Shown here in pieces: positions 35,584 to 41,511 of a stretch of 64,000 bases of DNA; position 1 is the stretch's first letter, and each line of letters starts with the position of its first letter. The stretch lies in NCBI GenBank assembly GCA_035222895.1, contig JAVYIG010002375.1, positions 186,001 through 250,000 on the forward strand, written 5' to 3'. Origin of the DNA: Strongylocentrotus droebachiensis. Taxonomy: Eukaryota > Echinodermata > Echinoidea > Camarodonta > Strongylocentrotidae. The notes beneath the pieces were generated by a model. That model searched no databases. It worked only from the letters and a program-made list of their open reading frames with translations, and had not been told where the DNA came from. The position numbers and the translations under genes are program-made.

Positions 35584-38579
35584 CATCATCATTATCATCA
35601 TCATAATCATTATCATCATCATCAATAATCATCACTGCCGTCATCGTCAACACCACCACCATCACCATCGTCACCATCTTATTCATCATCACCATCTTTT
35701 TCATCATCACCACTTCCATCATCATCAACAGTACACTTTCTTTTCAACATAATCACCATTTCAATCTAATGGTGATGTCAATCTGGTGGCAATATTTTCT
35801 GATATTGGTGATTAAGGAACCATAAGTGCGATCAAATCACCACCACTACCATAATTATCATCAATTCCTAATCAGAATAAGAGAAGAAAAAAAGAATTTC
35901 AATTAAAAAAATGTAATTGCATTGTTGGTACATTCATTTTCATTTTTATTATATTACAGGGACCTAGCATGCAGAAATTGCTTGGTTGATGCAACCTATA
36001 CAGTGAAGATTGGAGACTTTGGTATGACAAGAGCCCTCTACGACTCAGACTATTATAGGCTCGGCAAAAGAAGTAAGTCTTTGACTGCATATATATTGTA
36101 AATTAGTAACTGGATTTGTTTTCTATCATTAAGATCAAGAATTTGTCAAGTTGTTGTACTCGTAAAATGCTTCATACTTCAACTAAAAACTGAACTACAG
36201 GTACTACATGTAAATATATTTGTGATATTTTATATACTCATGAGAAAATAAATTGTCTCTTTTTACTTTGACCAATAGCCAAATTGCCCTGCTTTTAAAT
36301 AAATTTCCATGAATAGACACACAAGTTAATTACTTTGTTTATCTTTGAAGCCTTTCAAAAATGCATTAAAATGTGAATGATTTATATGAACATTTTAAAA
36401 TACCTATTTACTTCGACATTTTTTGTGGGATATATACAAACCTTCTAGCTTATACCAGAATGTTACCTTAGTAAGCATTTCTTGAGGGCCAGAAGGGTGC
36501 TAATGATGTGATAAATTAATTGTGTCGACACCCTTCTGCCCAAGAGCGGATGATTTGTAGACCGTCTCAAATGTTCACTCCTACAAATATGCCCCCAATT
36601 TCCCCACTACTTTGTAAATGAAAGTTAATCTGAAACTCATCTCTGAAATGTATGTCGCCCTCTCTCTGCAGGCAAGCTACCAGTACGTTGGATGGCTCCA
36701 GAGTCTTTGACGGAGGGCATCTTCACCACCATGAGTGATGTCTGGTCGCTAGGCGTGGTCATCTATGAGGTCGTGACCTTTGGTAGTTTCCCTTACCAGG
36801 AGCTATCCAATGCCGAGGTGTTGGATTACATCAGGAATAGGAACTCTCTGAGACCGCCTGAAGGATGCAGCCCAGCATTGTGAGTATTTAGCTTTTAGAT
36901 TCATATAAGATTTCTTTTCTTTCTTCTGCATTTCTTGAAACAATAGGCGGTGTCACACAGAGGCCCAAAATCTGGATTTTAGTTATCCCGATTTTAGTTA
37001 TCCTCTTAAGTGCTGTCTGCCATCAATTATCCCATTAATAATCCTCTAACGAAGCAAGAAAATTCTCCATTGAAAGGATTTTTCAAGGGATTTTTTAAGG
37101 GATTTTTCTGTGTGACACTGCCTAATGTAAATCTTCTCATGTGGTGCCACCAATTTTACAAAAGACTGTTACCAATTATATTTTGCAAGGCACTTAATTT
37201 TCATTTTTTTGTGCAGACACTTACCTTTTTCTCAAATACACAGTATATGATGGAGTTTGAATATTCAGGAAGTTAAGTTATGTTATGGCATTGGAAAGTT
37301 CAGTGCAGTTTCTGCTCATTTAGGTACTAACCAGATTATCTGTATTTGTATCATTTTAATTCCTTAAATCCACATATCTATGACTTGTTCTTGGAGTTTC
37401 ATGTGATCCTGTTTGATCTCTCTTTATTTGTATCTCTAAAGTTCTTCTCATATATTTGCTTCTGTTCTTCTCTTTTGTTGTTTTTATTTGCTGTCTGTAA
37501 ATCTCCTGATTTTGATTTGCCTCTTCATAATCTTCTTTGCTTTGTTCACTTTAAGCTGCTTATCTTTAGATCTTCAGATCATATTTTTGGGGGGTATTTT
37601 CTTTGTCCCATGCTATATTCATGTACATGTAATAGATTATTATGTACTTTGCATTTTATTTTACAGAGGAGCATTGATGATGCAGTGCTGGGCCATCCAA
37701 CCACAGCATCGACCGACAGCCAAAGATGTAAACGACATCCTCTGTCAAAGACCCCACCTTATCACACCATGCCTTGGCGTCCCTCTCGGCAGCATTCCCC
37801 CTGAAGAGATCCACAGCACCGGACTACCCCTCTCCCCCGTCCGTCCCAAACACCCCGCCCCTAAACACAGCACCAGGAGCAACAGTAGCACCGAGATGCA
37901 CATGGGACGTGAATTCAACCGCATCCATGATGACGAGTTCCTCACCGGTCACCTGGCTAGTGTGGGCCACATTTTCCGGGCGTCCAAACGCAGATCTAAG
38001 AACAAGAGGAGCTTCAACCGCTGTAGCTTTGAGCTTGCCCCGAGCGGGTCGCGTAGACTGAGACACGACTCAGAGACCGAGAGAAACTGCATCTCGATCA
38101 TCAGCTCAACAGCAAGTGCCCCCTCAACGTCAATGTCAAACACCAGCACCCCATCCACATCGCAGGACTCGTGCGTAGTGGCTGTTGAGGATCTGCCACC
38201 GGTCATCCATAGAGGGCGCTCTAGGACCTCTGCGACCCTAGAACACAACTTCCTGCATAGGTTACCCTCGGGGGGTACCTTCACCAAACTCTTGAAGAAA
38301 GCTGCAACCGAAGACAATATTTACTCTGAATCCGAGTCCAAGCAGCACTCTTGGTCTCTGTTCAGCTGTATTGACAGTGAAAGATTTGAAGGACTTCCCC
38401 TTCTCCAGCAGCAGTCTAGCCGTAGAGGGAGCAAGAGACCGAGGAGTAAATCTCTCGGCAGTAAGTCATCGGGAAGTAAATCACCATCCAGTAAGCACTC
38501 CCTCTATGTGACACTCTCGAGGAATGGATTTGACGATAGTAAGGAAGAAGAAACAATGATTTCCTTTGTTTCTAACTAA
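1985..38579 (+). CDS. VKR: Venus kinase receptor (VKR), 3' part of gene, 10 exons
   Basis: Receptor tyrosine kinase of the plasma membrane: an extracellular Venus-flytrap module (GABA-B/metabotropic-glutamate type), one TM helix and an insulin-receptor-like kinase. In this family the flytrap binds small ligands such as amino acids and the kinase signals by autophosphorylation. Exons: 1985-2112, 7155-7275, 31920-32031, 32404-32539, 33212-33455, 34070-34190, 35136-35292, 35960-36072, 36672-36879, 37667-38579. Phases agree at every junction and the exons sum to 2253 nt (750 residues plus TAA). In visible-part numbering: flytrap end 1-120, TM about 141-163, G-loop 210-218, VAVK Lys236, alpha-C Glu253, HRDLACRN 339-346, DFG 359-361, activation-loop Tyr367/371/372, APE 386-388, tail 476-750. 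The start codon and most of the flytrap lie upstream of the window. The family call is secure; the ligand cannot be read from the sequence. Confidence 0.9.
3964..4939 (+). mobile_element. Pearl/HINE-type rolling-circle element, non-autonomous
   Basis: Opens with a hairpin atgcctccg...cggaggcat (3964-3993), followed by an ACGT microsatellite (about 4012-4062). Four to five ~150-bp core repeats follow, each with gaaccgattgatggattcctgcc, ggtcaaaggtca and ctcattatgtatgc. A second cggaggcat lies at 4897-4905, then the palindrome tcgactgcgcgcagtcga and a terminal CTAG (4936-4939). It sits between T and T relative to the empty site at about 5100. This layout is that of the pearl elements known from bivalves and echinoderms, now grouped with Helentron-type non-autonomous elements. 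It encodes no protein. Confidence 0.8.
4011..4064. repeat. (ACGT)n microsatellite
   Basis: Runs of cgtacgtacgta interrupted by ctgt; part of the pearl/HINE element's standard structure. Confidence 0.9.
6136..6565. repeat. 222-bp tandem duplication
   Basis: gtcaacagcg...gctgatagcagagtgg...attatagccaat occurs at 6136-6357 and again at 6358-6565 with about 5% differences. I see no coding potential. Confidence 0.85.
6974..7070. repeat. Imperfect palindrome
   Basis: atcgctagtgatattcgttt...ctcgcaatg on the left pairs with ttgcgaggcaaac...atagtgatat on the right around a short centre. It is probably a small fold-back element remnant. Confidence 0.6.
7155..7275 (+). CDS. VKR: VKR exon: Venus-flytrap segment
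   Basis: The acceptor ttgtatcacag precedes it and the donor gtaaga follows; phase 2 in, phase 0 out. The product contains [20 protein letters not shown], the typical 'F.GvtG.v.F....R' strand-turn near the end of the ligand-binding domain of GABA-B and VKR proteins. The intron after it is about 24.6 kb. Confidence 0.85.
7302..7489. mobile_element. TTAA-flanked MITE
   Basis: AGCCCCACTG...CAGACGGGCT with TTAA on each side (7298-7301 and 7490-7493). A diverged copy in inverse orientation lies at 34205-34370 in another VKR intron (shared phrases: ggccaaactagtacagac; gacaggtggctatctcat; gcctaatcg). TTAA duplications are typical of piggyBac or Kolobok superfamilies. Confidence 0.7.
8250..8740. repeat. 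Degenerate direct repeats
   Basis: The phrase attgtatattta(t/t)(a/t)caataagtaattactt...ctagtctgaacg and the phrase aacccttcaac...tttgaaagttg...aaacaatcacaaa each occur two or three times with about 185-bp spacing, just left of the large TIR element. Confidence 0.7.
8850..8895. repeat. Left 46-bp terminal inverted repeat
   Basis: Identical over 46 bases to the reverse complement of 22380-22425; the identity breaks at the next base. Confidence 0.93.
9060..9980. repeat. Degenerate subterminal direct repeats
   Basis: A module containing ctcccg(c/t)cattgttc, acagc(t/c)t(a/g)aacttg, gtca(g)ccaaa and ctaataaacaaccca recurs at about 9070-9210, 9230-9390 and 9710-9980, next to the left end of the large element. 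Confidence 0.6.
10558..12030. repeat. Internal duplication, left copy (block 1)
   Basis: Matches 18964-20760: tagtccgtactgtatttattta, a C-run, gatgcaacagagattt, purine microsatellites, tagcaccttgacataaac...gcgctttacatta. Identity is high by eye. The right copy carries an extra insert at 20245-20513. Confidence 0.88.
11640..11725. repeat. (GA)n purine microsatellite
   Basis: gagagaga runs with gacagacagata. Equivalent tracts are at about 10480-10530, 10990-11015, 19430-19460, 20100-20190 and 20880-20940; all belong to the duplicated core. Confidence 0.9.
12032..12486. repeat. 95-bp direct repeat pair
   Basis: atactatatgtttaatggac...ctgagcgcagccctcttcg...tctgcaaatca occurs at 12032-12128 and 12391-12486. 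The segment between them is unique. Confidence 0.85.
12582..12711. mobile_element. TTAA-flanked MITE, 130 bp
   Basis: Ends aggtaaagaccagtattggt and accattactggtctttacct are inverted copies; TTAA lies on each side (12578-12581, 12712-12715). A truncated relative (tttctttcacaatgcaatcg) lies near 42600-42660. Confidence 0.82.
12716..12820. mobile_element. Second MITE sharing the TTAA of the first
   Basis: agggaattagtaactttgttgaca and tgtccacaaagtaatgttac-taaatccct are inverted copies. The left TTAA (12712-12715) is shared with the MITE at 12582-12711; the right side reads TTCA. The two elements lie head to tail on one target. Confidence 0.75.
13494..13620. repeat. 46-bp tandem repeat, 2.7 copies
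   Basis: aaaaccttgccgataatt...ttagat(c/a)tccgtcgggacaac starts at 13494, 13540 and 13586. Confidence 0.88.
14276..14580. repeat. Internal duplication block 2 with GAA repeat
   Basis: gatgcaacagagatttacat, ctaaataaaaagagatgaag, then a long (gaa)n tract and (ga)n, ending ttgggcgcatcggtatatag. It matches 20674-20960. The gatgcaacagag module appears six times in the large element: 10739, 11932, 13374, 14276, 19175 and 20674. Confidence 0.85.
15190..15470. repeat. ~100-bp tandem repeats with poly-T
   Basis: agcgtccccgcccgcttcct...gggggccgcctac recurs at about 15199 and 15297, and truncated at 15394. Copies are separated by T-rich tracts and gaaa(g)gaaaaaaaac. Confidence 0.85.
15750..16640. repeat. 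GCGTA-rich tandem array, ~285-290-bp units
   Basis: gtgtggcgtaccgactacgc begins units at about 15752, 16036 and 16327. Each unit holds about a dozen GCGTA pentamers plus a few TACGC, an extreme CpG-motif density in AT-rich surroundings. It lies entirely within the Helitron and is non-coding. Confidence 0.9.
17556..17740. repeat. Direct repeat pair in Helitron
   Basis: aatacgcaac(a/t)taatgtgagtgg followed by a tgtgtgtct-like stretch occurs at about 17558 and 17695. Confidence 0.75.
18042..18680. repeat. Internal duplication block 3, left copy
   Basis: Continuation of 14934-15065 after the Helitron; together they match 21217-21700 (acctagatctaaaactggcc, gcatgctctattcttacg, tgatttataatgatcatacg). 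The right copy lacks several segments present here. Confidence 0.85.
18691..18730. mobile_element. 40-bp perfect palindrome flanked by 8-bp direct repeats
   Basis: cacagaactcttaaatact, 2-bp centre, then its exact inverse. The same octamer, gtcaatac, stands directly on both sides (18683-18690 and 18731-18738). Eight-bp duplications are the hallmark of hAT and some other DNA transposons; this looks like two TIRs with nothing between. The sequence is absent from the parallel copy near 21700. Confidence 0.8.
18964..20760. repeat. Internal duplication, right copy (block 1)
   Basis: Counterpart of 10558-12030, starting cgtagtccgtactgtattta. Together the two copies show that the large element's core was duplicated in tandem and then diverged by insertions and deletions. 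Confidence 0.88.
20245..20513. mobile_element. 269-bp inverted-repeat insertion
   Basis: Starts catatggaaaactttgg and ends gaaagtttttcatatg. The parallel left copy near 11775 reads gctattgtgtc without interruption, so this is a later insertion. It is CpG-rich inside, with no domain. Confidence 0.75.
22380..22425. repeat. Right 46-bp terminal inverted repeat
   Basis: Ends gcaactttggaaggctcccc, followed by taa, matching the taa before 8850. Confidence 0.93.
22429..26440. other. Intronic, nothing recognised
   Basis: Right of the large element. Short open frames (for example 22564-22809 and 22897-23220) have no recognisable domain or splice-supported neighbours. A short (ta)n run lies near 25120-25135. 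Confidence 0.5.
26440..26525. repeat. Remnant of a dispersed repeat (agcgctttgcaaaac type)
   Basis: taataataatcataaatt...tagctctatatcc...atcagagcgctttgcaaaac resembles the tatttatatagcacc...gcgctttacatta motif seen at 11505-11570 and 19970-20030. It is probably a SINE-like family. Confidence 0.45.
26850..27745. repeat. Four degenerate ~220-290-bp tandem repeats
   Basis: Each copy has ggaga(t/c)a near a tgtgtg stretch, ataatttgttatgat...agctacctg, then atggaaattaa(a)gagaacattatca. Copies start at about 26851, 27064, 27310 and 27597. They are old and diverged. Confidence 0.7.
29013..29522. mobile_element. TTAA-flanked MITE, 510 bp
   Basis: aggtaatacaaagttttgg and ccaaaactttgtattacct are inverted copies, with TTAA on each side (29009-29012, 29523-29526). 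No protein is encoded. Confidence 0.85.
29900..30295. repeat. Three degenerate ~145-bp tandem repeats
   Basis: Repeated phrases: cagattttctctcaggat / cagcttttctcaaaggat, ggtatttcatgtg / ggtgtttcatgtag / agtatttcatgtg, and gatgagcca(a/g)(a/c)aagac. A short (ag)n run follows at about 30290. Confidence 0.65.
30465..30620. mobile_element. Diverged relative of the 16-175 MITE
   Basis: cctgtcacagtggacaactgtctacagtggac...gaaaaacctgtctagaaaggcc...gtggcctttaaagactggtata has the same paired-motif layout as 16-175 but mutated ends. Confidence 0.55.
31920..32031 (+). CDS. VKR: VKR exon: last strand of flytrap
   Basis: The acceptor gtactgtag precedes 31920 and the donor gtaagt follows 32031; phase 0 in, phase 1 out. 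It encodes [10 protein letters not shown]...[13 protein letters not shown]. The 'G.Y....W..G.qPtDG' pattern is the terminal strand of class-C-type flytrap domains. It joins the exon at 7155-7275 directly with no residues obviously missing. Confidence 0.8.
32404..32539 (+). CDS. VKR: VKR exon: membrane-proximal Cys and TM helix
   Basis: The acceptor catgttttag precedes it and the donor gtatac follows; phase 1 in, phase 2 out. Two cysteines (visible residues 124 and 137) precede a hydrophobic stretch of about 23 residues ([18 protein letters not shown]), followed by the basic stop-transfer KRR. This is the single transmembrane helix between flytrap and kinase. Confidence 0.88.
32540..33211. other. 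VKR intron, nothing recognised
   Basis: AT-rich, with a short tggttggttggttgg run near 32630. I see no element or gene. Confidence 0.6.
33212..33455 (+). CDS. VKR: VKR exon: juxtamembrane and kinase N-lobe start
   Basis: The acceptor atgaaccag precedes 33212 and the donor gtgaga follows 33455; phase 2 in, phase 0 out. It encodes a basic juxtamembrane segment of about 35 residues, then [13 protein letters not shown] (glycine loop) and AVAVKTLK (ATP-binding Lys). I see no NPxY docking motif of the insulin-receptor type. Confidence 0.9.
33456..34069. other. VKR intron, nothing recognised
   Basis: Plain AT-rich intron that ends in the ttttctcttttttttccag acceptor tract. Confidence 0.6.
34070..34190 (+). 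CDS. VKR: VKR exon: alpha-C helix and hinge
   Basis: A long pyrimidine tract and ttttccag precede 34070; the donor gtaagc follows 34190; phase 0 in, phase 1 out. It encodes [20 protein letters not shown] (the alpha-C Glu is the first E) and ends at the hinge MEFMLYG. It closely resembles the insulin-receptor FLNEAxVMK segment. Confidence 0.9.
34205..34370. mobile_element. Truncated MITE, same family as 7302-7489
   Basis: Starts after TTAA (34201-34204) with agcctgtctgtactagtttg. It then carries the reverse-complement phrases of the 7302 copy (gtcactgacaggtggctatc, gatcatgggggaccaatggtc). The right end has decayed. Confidence 0.7.
34951..35060 (+). pseudogene. Decayed tandem copy of the next VKR exon
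   Basis: This intronic stretch aligns with the start of the true exon at 35136, displaced by 185 bp. It includes an identical 20-mer, tatgagaggaatcaacatgt. Translated, it reads FKTFLL...[15 protein letters not shown] against the real KTFLL...[15 protein letters not shown], then loses similarity before the [11 protein letters not shown] part. The acceptor AG is replaced (ttttggtg in place of ttttaggc), so it is probably not spliced. It looks like an old exon duplication that was lost. Confidence 0.8.
35136..35292 (+). CDS. VKR: VKR exon: alpha-D/alpha-E up to HR of HRD
   Basis: The acceptor gcttttag precedes 35136 and the donor gtgagt follows 35292; phase 1 in, phase 2 out. It encodes [11 protein letters not shown]...[17 protein letters not shown]. 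The intron splits the HRD motif between R and D, so the catalytic Asp starts the next exon. A degraded duplicate of this exon lies at 34951-35060. Confidence 0.9.
35515..35725. repeat. (ATC)n microsatellite in VKR intron
   Basis: Long catcatcatcatc runs with accatc interruptions between the exons at 35136 and 35960. Apparent Asp/Met-rich frames here are artefacts of the repeat. Confidence 0.95.
35960..36072 (+). CDS. VKR: VKR exon: catalytic and activation loops
   Basis: The acceptor atattacag precedes it and the donor gtaagt follows; phase 2 in, phase 1 out. It encodes [19 protein letters not shown] and the activation loop YDSDYYR. The Y-x3-YY triple tyrosine is the autophosphorylation signature of insulin-receptor-type kinases. 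All catalytic residues are present, so the kinase should be active. Confidence 0.92.
36073..36671. other. VKR intron, nothing recognised
   Basis: AT-rich. agggccagaagggtg and cacccttctgcccaag (about 36486 and 36527) form a small inverted repeat; otherwise featureless. Confidence 0.55.
36672..36879 (+). CDS. VKR: VKR exon: P+1 loop to alpha-G
   Basis: The acceptor ctctctgcag precedes it and the donor gtgagt follows; phase 1 in, phase 2 out. It encodes [25 protein letters not shown] and [28 protein letters not shown] is the tyrosine-kinase-specific P+1 segment, nearly the same as in insulin receptors. Confidence 0.92.
36880..37666. other. VKR last intron
   Basis: A short repeat aagggatttttcaaggg/ttttttaagggattttt lies near 37070-37110. 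The pyrimidine-rich second half leads to the acceptor at 37666. Confidence 0.55.
37667..38579 (+). CDS. VKR: VKR last exon: kinase end and Ser-rich tail
   Basis: The acceptor ttttacag precedes it and it ends at TAA 38577-38579. It begins with [20 protein letters not shown], the C-lobe end with the conserved Arg. A low-complexity tail of about 275 residues follows, rich in Ser, Pro and Arg, with basic clusters and a run of SKS/GSKS repeats near 38440-38500. Only a few Tyr remain in the tail (NIYSE, LYVTL), and I see no YxxM or NPxY motif. The exon is more GC-rich than its surroundings. Confidence 0.92.
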
Positions 38580-38760
38580 TTACTAGGTTTTCCAGTGCAT
38601 CAGTAAAAAACTGTGTTATTGTGGTTCATTTGTAAGCCCCTAACATAATGTGCACCATCTCCACTTGTGAAATTATTATATTCTGTTAGTGTTCTTTAAA
38701 AATTAAAGCAATATATACTGGCTTGTAATTATATATTCTGCCTTGTTCTTCAAGAAATAT
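38580..38760 (+). other. VKR 3' UTR start, candidate poly(A) signal
   Basis: After the stop codon the sequence becomes AT-rich at once. An ATTAAA hexamer lies at 38702-38707. Further hexamers downstream (for example a CAATAAAG near 40940) could serve a longer UTR, so the real end is not determined. Confidence 0.35.
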
Positions 38761-41403
38761 GAACTATATATAAACCATAGTGGTATAAACTACAGACTAC
38801 ATGTATATGTAAATGTATTCTAAGTGCCTTTGTGTTCAGAACCAAAACCTATTGTGACTTAAAATTTGAGATTAAAATGTTCATTACAGTAATCTGATTA
38901 CAAAGATATGATATGGAAGTTGAATCTGTGTAACTTCTATATTCCTATAATATATCATATGTTGAGAGCGAGTAGGGCATTGATTCATACCATTTATGAA
39001 AAAACAAAGACATAATTCCCTTCTAGCTTTCAACAGGTAGGTAAAATCATTCTGAAATTAACTCAATGTTTGTTGTATAATACATAAAATGTTGCATTGT
39101 ACAGTAGAATTCTTTAAAGAATTTTAACCCTTGTTGTACATATACATTCAGTGACTTGGGACCTCTTGTCTTTGTACTGTAAGATGTATGTATTCAGCGC
39201 AATATTGACTTATTCCTAGTACTATTAAGAATATTGTAAATAGTTGAGGACTCGTATATTTCCTGCTTGATTCTGTTTTATTTAAATCGATATACGTATT
39301 TATTTGATTGATGATCATGGGAGTTATTTATCATATGTCTAATTTAGTTTTGATTGTTAATTTATCATTAAAGAACAAGAAAATGATATGGTTTCTTTCT
39401 GTTTTGATCATTTGATATTGCATATTTTATCATGCAAAAAAGAGCATGTGTATTTTGTTTAACACGAACTACATGGATATATTTTTTTATTTCTCAGAAA
39501 AATCATGAATAAAAAAAATGTACCGGTAGCTAGATCCGCCATGATGAATTGAGATAAATGTTTAATTTATGAGTGTATATTGCCAATATTTGGCTTTTTG
39601 ACAAATTTAGCATTTTAGAGTACCCCTCGCCGGGGATTGGCCTTATTGCTCATTCCATTTTGCCTTCATTTATCTTCCATCCGTCTTGACTGTTGAATAC
39701 CTTTCTCGAGGTAACACTGTATGACACCCACTTCAAATATCTTTTGTTTAGAGCCAGTATGCCATTAATTCTGTGTTAAATTATATACTTTAAAGCCTTT
39801 CTAGCCTCAAACAGATGATATGAAAAAGTGTTTACTGGAAAGTAAGACATCTCCAACAGTTTATAAGCTTGTTAATGTACCCCTAGTGATATGTCTGGCA
39901 GGTGAATGACTATTGTAATGATCCTTCCCCTGTCATTGACGTCATGTATTTAAGACTCTGGATTTGGAAGTTGTCTCTGCCGATTGAAGAGTATTTTAGT
40001 GATGATTTTGTTATTTCTTGTTTTGGACATTTTGTCATTGATAGCAATATACATGGTCGTAACCATAAAAGATATAAGATGTTCCCTAAAGATAATTAAA
40101 ATTAATGCCTCAGAAGATGTAAAAGCCAGAAATGAAGGAAAGAGGAAGCGTATATTTTTCAATTAATTTATTTATTCAACCATCAAAATATATATACATC
40201 AGTCATTCAACAGTTCACTGTTTCCTTACATTATTTTCCTGCTTATTCTTCAAATAACATAGTTATACTATTTTGGGTTTAAGTAGCACGCTTCATACAT
40301 TGTTGATGTCTCTAAGCTCTTTACAGGTATTGTGTAACCCTGGTCATCAAATTCAGGTTTGCCTGAACACGATTTATGGTTATTTTCCACTCCCTGGGGA
40401 GCACTCTAGCTAAGCTCAATTTTACAGATGTTTACAATGCAGAGAAAACTCAGTGGCTTTTACATCCTACTGGGTACCCAAGTAACCCGTGGTTGGTGAG
40501 TGCAAAATGTGGATTAATGTCTTGCCCAAGGATTTCAGTGCTAGGCTGTGATTCGAATACTTGACCCTTCAGATTGATACTCTAATTAATCAACCACTAT
40601 ACCACAACACCTAGATATAAAATCATGGCAAAATCAGAAGTTAAATCAGTCATTTGACAATTCACATTTTTCTCAAGTTCTTCCGTGCTCATGCTATTGT
40701 GGAAAATGGAATTCCAGCATTTCTGCATGAAGTTAGTGCATTGACCATGGACATATCATGACAAATCGGCTATGCATTTACAATCAAAAATATTTCATTT
40801 AATTAAGACAAATCTAATTGGGATAGAGGAATTCGACTTGGACAACAATATCGCTGTGAAGTTAATCAGGTGTTATGATATATTTAACATGAATGACTTC
40901 TGACAGGGTTTGTTGTTTCCAATGCATTGTGTTTAGTCAATAAAGACTCTGCTATTCTGTTTGGGCAATTACATTTATGATACAGAAGGCAGTTACAAGT
41001 TACAAGAAATGCAAAAAGCATAAGTGACCACTCAATTCGTGTCTATGCATTCTGTTGCAGTATGGACAGTTGTTAATTAAATATGATATTCCAAGGTAAA
41101 TTAACATTACACTAATACTCATATTTGCAACTTATGCATATTTTTCCTGTAAAATTTACCATAATTTTGTTCCATCGTTAAGCATTTATTTACTCTTTCA
41201 GTCTCCCCTTAGATAAAATCAGAGGATAACCTAAAGTCGCCTGTGTGAGGAGAAAATGTCAGTTTGAAGTCTGGTCTGTTTAAGTTAATTTATTTTTTAC
41301 TAGTATAGAGTGAAGAGTATAAGCCTACTGAGTAAGGTAACAGTAGAGGAAGATCTAACTAACCAACTCGGAGCGGTACACAAGGTTTTCCTCTAATTTT
41401 TGT
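38761..41403. other. Intergenic, AT-rich
   Basis: No gene seen. A degraded dispersed repeat at about 40250-40615 keeps the phrases ctccctggggagcactctagct, tgtcttgcccaagg, gctgtgattcgaata and caaccactataccacaac, typical of a tRNA-related or SINE-like family in marine invertebrates. The rest is featureless. Confidence 0.5.
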
Positions 41404-41511
41404 CATATATCGTCGCTGTTTTCACGAAGTGACGGTAGTGAAAACAAATTGCATATAGTTTGTGTGACGATTTTCCTCACTACCGTCACTTCGTGAAAAC
41501 AGGGACGATAT
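41404..41511. mobile_element. Inverted-repeat element, 108 bp
   Basis: catatatcgtcgctgttttcacgaagtgacggtagtga and its near-exact inverse (tcactaccgtcacttcgtg...gacgatatg) flank a 35-bp centre. It is CpG-containing and AT-flanked; probably a MITE. Confidence 0.75.

Noticed and set aside
35453-35728. Asp/Met-rich 91-codon frame on the minus strand
   Set aside because: ATC microsatellite inside a VKR intron.
40480-40615. tRNA gene (gtgattcgaata resembles a B box)
   Set aside because: No cloverleaf or A box at proper spacing; it fits a degraded SINE-like repeat instead.
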